A stretch of DNA of 64,000 bases from Oscillospiraceae bacterium (GCA_030539275.1 JAUNSK010000004.1:1-64000), one strand, 5' to 3'; positions 36,001-44,446 are shown, numbered from the stretch's first letter. The notes: a model not told the origin generated them from the letters alone. Made by a program: numbers and translations.

Positions 36001-36436
36001 TAATAACAAGGGGATCTTGTGATTTTTTTTTATCTAACCACGGTGTTTCTGCAAAAGCGTAACATCCTGTTTTGGTCACAGTCCCAGAGATCACGACATC
36101 AGAAAGATCTGTACAGCAGCAGAAAGCTTCATAACCTATTTCAGTTACGCCCTCCGGAATTTTTACCTGAGATAAGCTGCTGCAGCCATAAAACGCTTTT
36201 TCACCTATTCTGATTAAAGAGTCAGGCAACTTAACATTTTTAAGATTTGTGCAGTTTGAGAAAGCTGCAGTTTCAATATACTCAACATTATCCGGAATAG
36301 TAATATCTGTAAGACTCACGCAGTCTGCAAAAGCGTTCGTTCCTATTGTTGTGACGCCATCCGGAATAACAACATCTGATACCGCAGAATCAGCTGTATA
36401 TCTGCTTAGAATACCGTCTGATATTTCAAAACTCAT
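33092..36436 (-). CDS. BspA-like leucine-rich repeat (LRR_5) protein
   Basis: An 1114-residue protein with about 25-30 units of the BspA/LRR_5 type, for example IPDGVTTIGTNAFADCVSLT. The repeats occupy about 1-225 and 355-985, split by a non-repeat helical insert (about 225-355) that ends in a polar linker (NNTQKSQKMQEDEENE). Units near 560 and 720 are spaced by longer DGFLF/DGVLY loops. The C-terminal 125 residues form a separate alpha/beta domain I do not know. No signal peptide, sorting motif or membrane helix is present, which is unusual for this family of mostly secreted binding proteins. GAGGTGAACATAT precedes the ATG. Confidence 0.85.
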   Translation of the reverse strand: MSFEISDGILSRYTADSAVSDVVIPDGVTTIGTNAFADCVSLTDITIPDNVEYIETAAFSNCTNLKNVKLPDSLIRIGEKAFYGCSSLSQVKIPEGVTEIGYEAFCCCTDLSDVVISGTVTKTGCYAFAETPWLDKKKSQDPLVIINSIVINGDSCTGDVVIPDGIRKIADMAFYNSRNMTSLTLPDSISYVGKYALKNTSGIRKIYYKLRKNGFTYSIDIDEKTDMSEIFELFIEKYYFKDIGSLKTDLVLHMLCSDIRCAEFYVNNSINDIVMDIVKNNDQESARKLISSDYIITRNNIDTFIGYTYIFDNEEIRAVFTEYKNNSRNINNTQKSQKMQEDEENETGWKGNNNNEYKYRIRGSKASIIECSYEASDLDICPNVNGIPVTSIENGAFKNSRLSSVIIPSVVTEVGKEAFKESSGLETVTLSEGLISIGDEAFKWCESLYDITIPGSLKNIGKDAFSDCTQLEDLIIKNGLKYLSNSMFSGCKSLETVTLPDSIIRIEGYAFENCESLRCINIPKNTSYIEGDAFSGCSNLTEIKIHPDNTNFCFEDGFLFSKNKSMLVSCIDQKKSSICIPESVSIIEKGAFLNFRELKEVKISHGVCIISAYAFYRCEKLASVFIPDTVKCIEANAFGWCQSLQSITISDGVLSIAGNAFWSCRSLKSVSIPASVKNIAADAFEACHELESVNVSDENMNYCSVDGVLYNKDKTKLIFCPCENQNDVIIPPTVREIEKGAFKNCSYIKKVIIPDGVERINDYTFYECTSLVSVSLPDTLCSIGVESFRHCKSLSSLIIPDHVTSIPYGAFFASGIKNIKLSDSLIDIGKESFSNSSVTSIKLPDGFTSIGSYAFNGCNELTYAGIPDSCTDIGDSAFYSCKNLSAVNIPGSVKKINRCVFYKCEGLETVTIAEGCQSIGEKAFYGCSGLKTLIIPESLTDIDDSSFEECPDDYTINGTPASDIGVLNEEDRQALITLWEAEKYINKQQYVCIKLKNNNDQDLYIRFEGYTEKEVFQNFDKEFVTAFKQNTDDLEEKACDYIDEHFSDYCKEYDWCGDMRRQDIYFRKSEKYGCFTFEYDLGQNYHAFQEELIGYVCFNKKFDITDLIVKSIWT

Positions 36437-36531
36437 ATATGTTCACCTCTATTTTTTTGATTAGATTTACTTATTGTTCCTTTTGTACAATTGGCCGTTT
36501 ATGTTTCATAATACGTCATCTCCTGAGTAGA

Positions 36532-36906
36532 TTATCTGATCAGTTTCAGAATTTCAGTGTCAGCCGGACAAAATTCGTACTTCGCTATCTCATCCGGTGT
36601 GATCCATCTGAGATCATTGTGTTCAAGAAGCTTTGGTGTTCCTTTTAAGATCGTGCAGCAAAAAAGAGTAAGATGTATCGTTATATCAGGATACTCATGT
36701 ATCTGCTCGGCAAATATATCACCGACCGAAACCGTAATATCAAGTTCTTCTGTACATTCTCTTATTAACGCCTGCTCTTTTGTTTCACCAGGCTCAACCT
36801 TCCCGCCGACAAATTCCCATAACAGTCCCCTTGCCTTGTCTGCCGGGCGCTGACAGATCATAAATCTGCTGTCTTTCTGAATAAGTGCTGCTACTACTTC
36901 AGTCAT
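36532..36906 (-). CDS. NUDIX hydrolase (MutT-like)
   Basis: A 124-residue MutT-type pyrophosphohydrolase. The Nudix box GGKVEPGETKEQALIRECTE is followed by EL and matches GX5EX7REUXEE. The start TEVVAALIQKDSRFMICQRP is typical of 8-oxo-dGTP or (d)CTP pyrophosphatases, which clean damaged nucleotides. AAGGAGTACAAACC precedes the ATG. It is a single-gene unit. Confidence 0.9.
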   Translation of the reverse strand: MTEVVAALIQKDSRFMICQRPADKARGLLWEFVGGKVEPGETKEQALIRECTEELDITVSVGDIFAEQIHEYPDITIHLTLFCCTILKGTPKLLEHNDLRWITPDEIAKYEFCPADTEILKLIR

Positions 36907-37114
36907 GGTTTGTACTCCTTGTAATATTGATCAGATCTACAATAATAGTTTAGAATAATATATTAACTAATATTTTACCATATTATTTTATATATTTCAA
37001 TAACAAGCCTTAATTATACTTTTCAGGTGTTTACTCATTTGTATCATATGTTACTGTCTTGTTGTCAAAGCAAATAGAGATTAAAAAACTTTAAAATCTA
37101 TATCACAAATAAAA

Positions 37115-37141
37115 AAGCGGAGAATACCTGATTCTCCGCTT
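37115..37141 (-). terminator. Terminator after dockerin protein 1 (repeat hairpin copy 1)
   Basis: AAGCGGAGAAT and ATTCTCCGCTT with a five-base loop, followed by six T on the minus strand. The same hairpin occurs at 38154, and a decayed form at 53037. Confidence 0.85.
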
Positions 37142-37194
37142 AAAACGACTATCTGATCCTGTTACACATAATTAATGATCCTGTACAGGAGCTT

Positions 37195-38097
37195 TTATTC
37201 ATACAGATATCCGTACTGTCTTGTATTTGTGCCTGCTATAACCTGCTGAAGAGTAGGTCCGTCCAGAATACTGATTATTCCGTCACGGGTAATATCTGCG
37301 GCACCGTCACGGTATTTTTTATTGTATTCAACAGTTGCCTCATGCATCTGAATTCTGAACAGCTCAGTCTGGTCTTTAGAGTCTATAAATGTATCTCCGT
37401 TTACATCGCCGACCATCATAGGTCTCTGAACGTAATCTACATATCTGTGTCCGTGTACATTGAGATCATTTATATTAGCTGAGTTGATCCAGTTGATTTT
37501 ACAGTTACCATCTGCATCACAGTCTGCATACTGTATTGTGTTATCACGTACACCGGTTATAAAAATGCTGAAGCCACCGTTGTCATAGAATTTTAAAACA
37601 TCACCTATTCTCGGTGTATATGCTGTGCCGTCATCATACTTTATTGCGTTTGATACACGACTTAAATTACACTGAATAAATGAGTCTGTCTCAAAATAAT
37701 CTGATTGTACCTTTGAAGCAAAACCAGCACTCTTTCTTAAGCTGTATGTAGAAATTGCATAGTATCCGAAAATACCCAGCTGATTACCTGAAGAATCATA
37801 TCTCATACCAGATGAGCAAAGGAAATCAGGAGTATAATAGTTATAGGTGCTGCTTGGTGCAGAAACAGAACGGTTTGCATTGCCGCCGGCCCAGTAACTT
37901 GAATTTGTGTATACCATACTCTCATGTCTTACGAAATCAGACATATGCTGTGGCAGCATAGCAGTTCTCTGGTTCAGAAATGTAACATTAGTTCCTTGTG
38001 TTGCCGGTATCTCAGCAGCACTGATTGATGGTACTGTCAGTGAAGCCGCAAAAACAGATGCACACAAAATTGACAAAACACGTTTTTTTATTTTCAT
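37195..38097 (-). CDS. Secreted dockerin protein with an inactive papain-like domain, copy 1
   Basis: A 300-residue secreted protein: signal peptide 1-27 (KKRVLSILCASVFAAS, cut near SISA), a CHAP/NlpC-like domain about 85-225, and a type I dockerin at 228-292 with two calcium loops (DVNGDTFID and DITRDGIIS). Against the homologue at 51.7 kb the catalytic Cys is Ser (S123 in RKSAGF) and the catalytic His is Phe (F176 in GGFSIF). The fold seems kept but the protease or amidase should be dead. The start is ATG at 38097 behind GGGGAAATTA. It has no clear promoter of its own and follows copy 2 after a hairpin, so it may depend on read-through. Confidence 0.85.
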   Translation of the reverse strand: MKIKKRVLSILCASVFAASLTVPSISAAEIPATQGTNVTFLNQRTAMLPQHMSDFVRHESMVYTNSSYWAGGNANRSVSAPSSTYNYYTPDFLCSSGMRYDSSGNQLGIFGYYAISTYSLRKSAGFASKVQSDYFETDSFIQCNLSRVSNAIKYDDGTAYTPRIGDVLKFYDNGGFSIFITGVRDNTIQYADCDADGNCKINWINSANINDLNVHGHRYVDYVQRPMMVGDVNGDTFIDSKDQTELFRIQMHEATVEYNKKYRDGAADITRDGIISILDGPTLQQVIAGTNTRQYGYLYE

Positions 38098-38153
38098 TTT
38101 TAATTTCCCCATTCAATTTATTTTTTAGCAAACTTAAATAAGCAATGATAAAG

Positions 38154-38180
38154 AAGCGGAGAATACCTGATTCTCCGCTT
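38154..38180 (-). terminator. Repeat hairpin copy 2, between the two dockerin genes
   Basis: The same 11-base arms as the hairpin at 37115, but followed only by TCTTTATC on the minus strand. It may terminate only in part, letting some transcript reach dockerin gene 1. Confidence 0.7.
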
Positions 38181-38233
38181 AATATGATTAACTGATCCTG
38201 CTGCACAAAATAACTTATTTGTTACAGAAATTT

Positions 38234-39136
38234 TTATTCGTACAGATATCCGTACTGTCTTGTATTTGTGCCTGCTATTACCTGCTGAAGAGTAGGTCCG
38301 TCAAGAATACTGATTATTCCGTCACGGGTAATATCTGCGGCAGCATCACGGTATTTTCTATTGTATACAACAGTTGGCTCATTCAGCTGAATATAGAACA
38401 GCTCTGTCTGGTCTTTTGCATCAATAAATGTATCTCCGTTTACATCGCCAACCATCATAGGTCTCTGAACATAATCTACATATCTGTGTCCGTGTACATT
38501 GAGATCACTCATATTAGCTGTGTTGCTCCAATTGATCTTGCAGTTACCGTCTGCATCACAGTCAACATATGAAATTGTGCTGCCATTTACATTAGTAATA
38601 AAAATACTGAAGCCTCCGTTGTCATAAAACTTTATAACATCACCTATTCTTGGTGTATATGTTGTGTTGTCATCAAACTTTATTCTGTTTGATGAACGGC
38701 TTAAATTACACTGAATAAATGAATCTGTCTGAAAATAATCTGCCTGTAACTTTGAAGCAAAACCAGCACTTCTTCTCATGCTGTATGTTGAAATTGCATA
38801 GTATCCGAAAACACCAAGCTGATTACCTGATGAATCATATCTCATGCCAGATGAGCAAAGGAAATCAGGAGTATAATAGTTATATGTACTGCTTGGTGAT
38901 GAAGTCCAATGGTTTACGTTTCCGCCAGCCCAGTATTTTGAATTTGGGTATTTCTGATATTCAGCTCTTACGAAATCAGTCATATTCTGCGGCATCATAC
39001 AAGTTTTCTGTGACTGTAATGTAACAGAAACTCCTGGTGTTACCGGGATATCAGCAGCGCTGATTGATGGAACTGCCATTGAAGCAGCAAAAATTGATGC
39101 GCACAAAATTGATAAAACACGTTTTCTCATTTTCAT
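38234..39136 (-). CDS. Secreted dockerin protein with an inactive papain-like domain, copy 2
   Basis: A 300-residue tandem paralog of the next gene, the same length and alignable without gaps. Signal peptide 1-27, papain-like domain 85-225, dockerin 228-292. It carries the same losses: S123 in RRSAGF and F176 in GGFSIF. Differences cluster in about 30-80, the N-terminal part of the mature protein, which may bind the partner. The start is ATG at 39136; a longer reading lacks a ribosome site. The promoter is at 39197. The dockerin implies docking onto a cohesin scaffold outside the cell. Confidence 0.85.
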   Translation of the reverse strand: MKMRKRVLSILCASIFAASMAVPSISAADIPVTPGVSVTLQSQKTCMMPQNMTDFVRAEYQKYPNSKYWAGGNVNHWTSSPSSTYNYYTPDFLCSSGMRYDSSGNQLGVFGYYAISTYSMRRSAGFASKLQADYFQTDSFIQCNLSRSSNRIKFDDNTTYTPRIGDVIKFYDNGGFSIFITNVNGSTISYVDCDADGNCKINWSNTANMSDLNVHGHRYVDYVQRPMMVGDVNGDTFIDAKDQTELFYIQLNEPTVVYNRKYRDAAADITRDGIISILDGPTLQQVIAGTNTRQYGYLYE

Positions 39137-39196
39137 TGTTATTTCCCCATTCATTATAATTTTAGCATTCCTGTAATTAGCAATGCTAATGTAATT

Positions 39197-39225
39197 ATTA
39201 TACTGGCGCATTTTGTAAAAGTCAA
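39197..39225 (-). promoter_or_regulatory. Promoter of the dockerin gene pair
   Basis: TTGACT and TATAAT with a 17-base spacer. The early transcript can form a hairpin from TTAGCATT and AATGCTAA (39162-39189). The dockerin gene at 52.6 kb has the same -35 context and a similar hairpin. Confidence 0.7.
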
Positions 39226-39402
39226 GATTTTTTTGCATATATTGTACGAATAAACAATTTTAAACAAGAAAAAATATAAATATTAAACCAATTATTACAT
39301 TATAGTCCGCATATTAACATCTGATTTCTAAATATTTATGCTTCTTCTTAAATTTATTAACAAAATAAATATTTATAATGGTAATCTGTTATTTTAGTTC
39401 AA

Positions 39403-40131
39403 TTAAAGAAATTTTTTTAATACTATAGTTGTAATAAATGCAAACAATACACTTGTCAGAGTACCGAGCAAATATTTTTCTGCAAATTTCTTGTCTTCAA
39501 GCTGCTTGTAACGGGCTATGCTTTTTGCAGTAAGTACAAACCCGATAGCTCCGAACTGATTGCATAGGATAAGAATTGAGACAATAATTCGTTCAAGCTT
39601 TCCGATGATACGCCCTATCTGCGGATCGCTGTCATCCTGATCACCGCTGTTTTCAGTAATTATATACGCAAACAGTTTTTTTATAAATACCGCTGCAGCA
39701 TCCCATAAAATCACAAATATTAATAAGAGTATAACAAAACGGTTAAAATACTGACTATTCTCAAGATGGTCAGATAATGATGTTGTCCCGTCAGACAGAT
39801 CAAAAGCATAATACAAGGCTGCAATTATAGAAGTATGCAATATCTGATCCACAATAAATGAAGCAAATATTACCGGTTTACTGTTATATTTCTTTTCAAT
39901 ACGAGTTCTTATCCAGTCGATCAGGAAATGGGAACATATTATAATTATGTATGGGAAAATGGCTCTTGTAAATCTTTCGAATGGAAATATCCCGGCAAGA
40001 AATATGCCGGCATAGATCAATGCATGATACAGAAGAAATTTGAAATCCACAAGTTTTTTCTGTGCCATTTTTGCGCTCTGAAATGTAAAATCCGCAAGAA
40101 AATGTGCGGTAAGCATTATAAAAATAATCAT
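39403..40131 (-). CDS. DUF3307 membrane protein
   Basis: A 242-residue protein with about six helices. The N-terminal DUF3307 pattern is clear: LTAHFLADFTFQSAKMAQKK and FPYIIIICSHFLIDWIRTRI, with conserved His and Asp in membrane helices. It lies ten bases after satD with its own GAGGTG site. DUF3307 and SatD genes often pair, and the function of the pair is unknown. Confidence 0.85.
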   Translation of the reverse strand: MIIFIMLTAHFLADFTFQSAKMAQKKLVDFKFLLYHALIYAGIFLAGIFPFERFTRAIFPYIIIICSHFLIDWIRTRIEKKYNSKPVIFASFIVDQILHTSIIAALYYAFDLSDGTTSLSDHLENSQYFNRFVILLLIFVILWDAAAVFIKKLFAYIITENSGDQDDSDPQIGRIIGKLERIIVSILILCNQFGAIGFVLTAKSIARYKQLEDKKFAEKYLLGTLTSVLFAFITTIVLKKFL

Positions 40132-40141
40132 ATTTCACCTC

Positions 40142-40993
40142 TTATAAATATTTGTTCATAAACTTCAAAGCAACAATAGCTGAATTTCTTGCTTCATAAA
40201 TATTGCCTGTTCTGAACGTTTTTTCTATGCTCTGTCTGCTTATATTCATGATCCCTGAAAGTCTCGTTGTCATACCTCTTATCTTCCCGCCTGCAGCATA
40301 AAAGCCACTGTTGTGACCTGCACAATCAGTCCTGACTGACTCTGAACTTAAAAATTCTATTCTGTCAAAAGGGTAAGTAGTTACAGATTTATTTTTTTTG
40401 TATTTGTAATACGCCAGCCTGTTTTTCTGTTCTACGAGATCTGAGATCAGGTTAATTTTACTGATATCAATAGTATGACGGTAGTCTAACGGATAAATCA
40501 GTTCAGACAGCAGCATAAGTTCATTCTGATATTCACTGTGGTTCCCCGTCAACGCAAACGGCGTATTGATCAGTTCGTTTACAAATATATCACTGCCTTT
40601 TCCTGAGTAGAGCAGAACAGAATATCCTATAGTTTTTTCTGCATTTTCTATTGCACTTCGTGCATTATGGTATGCCGGCCCGTCCTGAGCAGTCGTACCG
40701 GCATTATCTACCTTTACATTCCACTCCCCTATACCGATCCCGGCTCTTATTCTTACAGGTAAAACAAGCATATAAAACAACCTGAAATACAGATATGCTG
40801 ATTCAGGGGTATTAAACAGACCCTGGATCTCATCTCCGGCACTGAAAATAACTTCTCTGGCTAATGAATCAGAAAAAACTTCGTTAAGATTTTTTATTGC
40901 CGTAATAATAAAGTTCTGTATGGAATTTCTGTCCTCAACGGTGTATGAACGGGATCTTTTAATATCTATAATTAATGCAGAATAATTTTTCAT
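40142..40993 (-). CDS. satD: SatD family protein
   Basis: A 283-residue cytoplasmic protein. The SatD pattern includes YSALIIDIKRSRSY at 3-16, VIFSAGDEIQGLF in the middle and RIRAGIGIGEWNVKV after it, a fold recalling nucleotide cyclases. A C-terminal helix-turn-helix-like segment (TTRLSGIMNISRQSIEKTF) could bind DNA. I start it at 40993 behind CCAGAGGTGATGAT. A 30-base palindrome lies over its -35 box, so self-regulation is likely. SatD was named in streptococcal acid tolerance (established, family level); the biochemical role is unknown. Confidence 0.85.
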   Translation of the reverse strand: MKNYSALIIDIKRSRSYTVEDRNSIQNFIITAIKNLNEVFSDSLAREVIFSAGDEIQGLFNTPESAYLYFRLFYMLVLPVRIRAGIGIGEWNVKVDNAGTTAQDGPAYHNARSAIENAEKTIGYSVLLYSGKGSDIFVNELINTPFALTGNHSEYQNELMLLSELIYPLDYRHTIDISKINLISDLVEQKNRLAYYKYKKNKSVTTYPFDRIEFLSSESVRTDCAGHNSGFYAAGGKIRGMTTRLSGIMNISRQSIEKTFRTGNIYEARNSAIVALKFMNKYL

Positions 40994-41012
40994 ATCATCA
41001 CCTCTGGTAAAT

Positions 41013-41061
41013 ATTATAACATAAATCAATAAAAAATGCAACCTGTACAGGTTGCATTTTT
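41013..41061 (-). promoter_or_regulatory. satD promoter with a palindromic operator
   Basis: Minus-strand -35 TTGCAT and -10 TATAAT, 17-base spacer. The -35 box is the edge of a perfect 30-base palindrome at 41032-41061 (half site AAAAATGCAACCTGT). A third TGCAACC half-site lies upstream, near 41080. The palindrome may also terminate transcripts from the ABC gene upstream. Confidence 0.65.
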
Positions 41062-41140
41062 GAAAGGTAATATATTTTGGTTGCATATAATACAAGAAAA
41101 ACAATACTTTTCATGTATATGCCGATGAGAATAACATAAA

Positions 41141-43408
41141 TCAATTCCTGATATAACTTAAATAAAGTCCTCCATTATCAACAAGTTCCTGATGTGTACC
41201 TGACTCAGCAACATGCCCATTCTCAATAACGTAAATATAATCACAGTTTTTTATAGTATTTAATCTGTGTGCAATTATAATACATGTCTTTTCAGATGAA
41301 AGATTATCTATCGTTTCTTTTATACTTTTTTCAGATATAGTATCAAGATTACTTGTTGCCTCATCCATAATCAGTATATCAGGATCTCTTAACAATGCTC
41401 TGGCAATTGCAAGACGCTGTCTCTGACCACCGGACAGATTGTTGCCGTTCTCCTCAATAACTGTCTCATAGCCCATAGGCAGCTTGTTTATAAACTCATC
41501 AGCCAGGCACAGCCTGCAAATATTTTCTATTTGTTCATTATCAATATTCTGATTTCCCATTCTAAGGTTATTGTATATTGTATCTGAAAAAAGAAATATA
41601 CTCTGAGAGATATATGCTACCTTTTTTCTTATTACTGAGGATGAATAATTACTGATATCTTTTCCTCCTATCAGAACTGAACCTTTTTCCGGTTCATAAA
41701 AAGACATTAATAACTTCATCGCAGTAGTCTTTCCGCATCCGCTTTCTCCGACTATCGCAGTTTTACTGCCTTTTCTGAAGGTTAATGAGAGATCATCAAG
41801 TACAAGATCTCTGTTAGAATATCTGAAATACACATCTTTAAATTCAATATCGCCTTTCAGATCAGGATTATTATCCTGGTTTTTATCAATCTCACATTCA
41901 ACATCCAGTATATCATTTAATCTCTCTGATGCTACTATCGCTGTCTGTATCTGAGGCTGAAGATTAATGAGATTCTGAACCGGTTCCAGAAAAAAGCTGA
42001 TCAGGTAATAGAAAATAAATAAATCAGAAAGCGATATTATATTTTTAACACAAAGGCTTGCCCCTGACCACAACAAAATGACTGTTCCAATAGATGAACC
42101 TGCCGAAACCAGAGATTCCTGGATAATATATATCATAGAACCTTTTACATTTTTATCAGCAAAGGCCTGGTATACTGACCTCGTTGTGTTTTTTGCCTCA
42201 TTTTCATATTGAAATGATTTGATAGTTTCGATGCCGTCAATTGATTCTTTCAGATAAGAAGTAACTTTTGCATTCTGCTCCATTATTTCATGATTTACTG
42301 ATTTTATCGGATTTTTAAATGCAAAAACAATAACAGCATAAATCAGCATTATTAAAACGGTAATTATGAATAACTCACGATTAATAAAGTACAAAATAAA
42401 ACCGCATGAGACAGCCATTATTGTATCAAGTATCAGCGACAAGGCAGCAGACGAAACAGCGTCCCTGATTTTATTAGTATCATTAAATCTGGACATGTAT
42501 TCGCCTGTTTTTCGAGTTCCATAGAATCCGATCGGTAAGTCAAGCAAATGATCGTAATAATTTAGTGTCAGCGGTATATCTACTGATTTTGCAGTAATAG
42601 TGAGAAAATAGCCTCTCAGGATCTGTATTAAAATCTTTATCAGATACAGGCAGATTATTGAAATACAGACTGTTGTCAGATTGGCATAAATAATACTGAA
42701 CTTTGATTCTATACTTTTAAGAACCTGCATAAATCTGCTTGTACCATCATACCCCATACCTGAAGCAAGGCCCATATTTGCAGAATGTCCCGGGTTTTCA
42801 ATATCTGAGATAACATACTGAAATATTACCGAACTGCTGACATTAATAAAAATTATTATCAATGACAAAAAGAATACTGCTGCAAGAAGTTTTTTCTGTG
42901 ATAATATGTACTTAAAATACTTTGTGAAAGAGCCTTTTCTTTCGTCTTTTTTTTCAAACTTATCATCCGGCTCAAATGTTATTATTTGATCCTGCCACAA
43001 TAGAATAAACTTATCTTCAGACATAGATGTGATTTTATCTTCAGCAGGATCACCTATAATCAGTTTCCTGTTCTTTACAGCATAAACAACAATAAAATGT
43101 TCATAACCTTCTTCATTTATTATTCTTGCTATGAACGGAAACTTTATTTCATTATTATTTATCCCTTCAAGGAGTTCACCATAATCGCCCTCAAGCCCTT
43201 CCGACTCAAGCCCGATTTCTTTTGCACCGGTAATAATTCCATATATGTTTGCCCCCATGTTATCAACTTTTATCAGGCTGCGACACTTTGCTATAGTCAG
43301 TTTTGAGCCATAAAATTCGGATATCATGGAGAGACAGGCTGCACCGCAGTCTTTTTCATCATGTTGCTGTATATGTGGATATTTCAATTTTTCACCGCCT
43401 GTATGCAT
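41141..43408 (-). CDS. Peptidase C39 ABC exporter for a double-glycine peptide
   Basis: A 755-residue three-domain exporter. The C39 peptidase (1-150) has C21 in HDEKDCGAAC, H104 in GYEHFIVVY and D120 in IIGDPAED. Five to six membrane helices span about 170-450. The ATPase has GESGCGKTT, LSGGQRQRLAIARAL and ILIMDEATSNLD. It cuts leaders after Gly-Gly and exports the core peptide. An ATG six bases after the lipoprotein stop has no ribosome site; TTG at 43387 (LKYPHI) behind GGCGGTGA is a good alternative start. The likely substrate is the 66-residue peptide encoded 0.8 kb upstream in the same operon. Confidence 0.92.
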   Translation of the reverse strand: MHTGGEKLKYPHIQQHDEKDCGAACLSMISEFYGSKLTIAKCRSLIKVDNMGANIYGIITGAKEIGLESEGLEGDYGELLEGINNNEIKFPFIARIINEEGYEHFIVVYAVKNRKLIIGDPAEDKITSMSEDKFILLWQDQIITFEPDDKFEKKDERKGSFTKYFKYILSQKKLLAAVFFLSLIIIFINVSSSVIFQYVISDIENPGHSANMGLASGMGYDGTSRFMQVLKSIESKFSIIYANLTTVCISIICLYLIKILIQILRGYFLTITAKSVDIPLTLNYYDHLLDLPIGFYGTRKTGEYMSRFNDTNKIRDAVSSAALSLILDTIMAVSCGFILYFINRELFIITVLIMLIYAVIVFAFKNPIKSVNHEIMEQNAKVTSYLKESIDGIETIKSFQYENEAKNTTRSVYQAFADKNVKGSMIYIIQESLVSAGSSIGTVILLWSGASLCVKNIISLSDLFIFYYLISFFLEPVQNLINLQPQIQTAIVASERLNDILDVECEIDKNQDNNPDLKGDIEFKDVYFRYSNRDLVLDDLSLTFRKGSKTAIVGESGCGKTTAMKLLMSFYEPEKGSVLIGGKDISNYSSSVIRKKVAYISQSIFLFSDTIYNNLRMGNQNIDNEQIENICRLCLADEFINKLPMGYETVIEENGNNLSGGQRQRLAIARALLRDPDILIMDEATSNLDTISEKSIKETIDNLSSEKTCIIIAHRLNTIKNCDYIYVIENGHVAESGTHQELVDNGGLYLSYIRN

Positions 43409-43414
43409 AGATTA

Positions 43415-44164
43415 TTAAGTCTCATCTAATGATATCTCTTTATAATCATCTGGTATTGAGTATTCTATTTTTTCACTGGTATTTTCAAATTTTTTAATTT
43501 CGACCCTGACAAAACTGTTATTATCATTCTCATTGATAAAATATTTTTCAATAACGCCATCTTTAAAATATATATAATAATTATAGCCTGAGTTTTTATC
43601 AATATAATTCAGCCTGTAATACCGGGCACCGTCGATTTTACATGAGCATGCAGATTCAGGATCTATTTTGCCCAGTATATCATAAACATTAAGCAGTGTA
43701 TATTCATACACATCATCGCCTTTTTCTTCAATTTCTGACTGAATCTCCTCATTCATTTTATAGTACTGCCTGCCGTCAGGAAAAATATAATACTGCGTAT
43801 TGTCCTGAGTGAAATATATATCTGAACTGTTGTCAGGATAATATGTTTCAACATACATCTGATCTTTTTCTATAGTGGCAGATACGCTGTACTCATCTTC
43901 AATATTGATCGTATTGTTTAATTCGTAATAATCCAGTTCATACAACAGGGTTCCATTATTAATTATTTTACTATATTTTTCTATTAAGGAATTATCTATC
44001 TGAGCTTGCGTTATATCAGTTTCACCAAATAAATTATCTGCGCTTTCAGAAGCAGTGACAACATTTTCTATACTTTCGTTTGCAGAATATTCATTATTGC
44101 TGCATCCTACATTCAAAAATAAAAAATTGAGCAGACACAAAAAAACAGCTATTTTCTTCTTCAC
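43415..44164 (-). CDS. Lipoprotein of the peptide cassette, possible immunity or partner
   Basis: A 249-residue protein with a lipoprotein signal (KKKIAVFLCLLNFLFLNVGC, Cys as the modified residue; the -3 position is unusual). The mature part is acidic and beta-rich with many Tyr, ending EYSIPDDYKEI, a shape like LolA/DUF6612-type lipoproteins. It lies between precursor and exporter, where immunity proteins are often coded, but immunity is inference. It could also chaperone or sense the peptide. Confidence 0.65.
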   Translation of the reverse strand: MKKKIAVFLCLLNFLFLNVGCSNNEYSANESIENVVTASESADNLFGETDITQAQIDNSLIEKYSKIINNGTLLYELDYYELNNTINIEDEYSVSATIEKDQMYVETYYPDNSSDIYFTQDNTQYYIFPDGRQYYKMNEEIQSEIEEKGDDVYEYTLLNVYDILGKIDPESACSCKIDGARYYRLNYIDKNSGYNYYIYFKDGVIEKYFINENDNNSFVRVEIKKFENTSEKIEYSIPDDYKEISLDET

Positions 44165-44180
44165 TTTTATATCCTTTCAT

Positions 44181-44226
44181 AAAAAACTCTCCCTTGGGCG
44201 ATAAGCCTTACACACTCAAGGGAGAG
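44181..44226 (-). terminator. Partial terminator between the peptide gene and the lipoprotein gene
   Basis: A ten-base perfect stem, CTCTCCCTTG and CAAGGGAGAG, with a 20-base loop and six T on the minus strand. It would give much precursor message and less for the lipoprotein and exporter. Confidence 0.8.
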
Positions 44227-44245
44227 AATTATTATTAACTGATTT

Positions 44246-44446
44246 TTATTTGTATATATATGTCTTAAACAAATGTGATGAATAAGGTGATGCACCATAC
44301 TTGCTTACATGTGACTCCTTGCATCCGCTGATTGAGCAATGCCACCAATATGTAGTTTTAAATAAACCATTCTGTCTTGCACAGAGTGCATCTGATCTGT
44401 GTCCACCATTAGATTTTCTTGTTTCTTCTACTGTCATTTTCTTCAC
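44246..44446 (-). CDS. Double-glycine leader peptide (bacteriocin or signal precursor)
   Basis: A 66-residue precursor starting with GTG behind AGGAGGATTATCGC. Residues 1-15, MKKMTVEETRKSNGG, form a typical double-glycine leader for C39 exporters. The 51-residue core is basic and aromatic, with C22, C37 and C42, five His and WWHC at 34-37. No modification enzyme gene is in the operon, so it is likely exported unmodified, perhaps with one disulfide. It resembles class II bacteriocins in plan, but lacks the YGNG motif. A peptide pheromone is the alternative. Confidence 0.8.
   Translation of the reverse strand: MKKMTVEETRKSNGGHRSDALCARQNGLFKTTYWWHCSISGCKESHVSKYGASPYSSHLFKTYIYK

Noticed and set aside
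44246-44446. Lantibiotic or radical SAM-modified peptide
   Set aside because: No LanB/LanM, cyclase or radical SAM gene is in the operon; the nearest radical SAM gene is 24 kb away in another unit.
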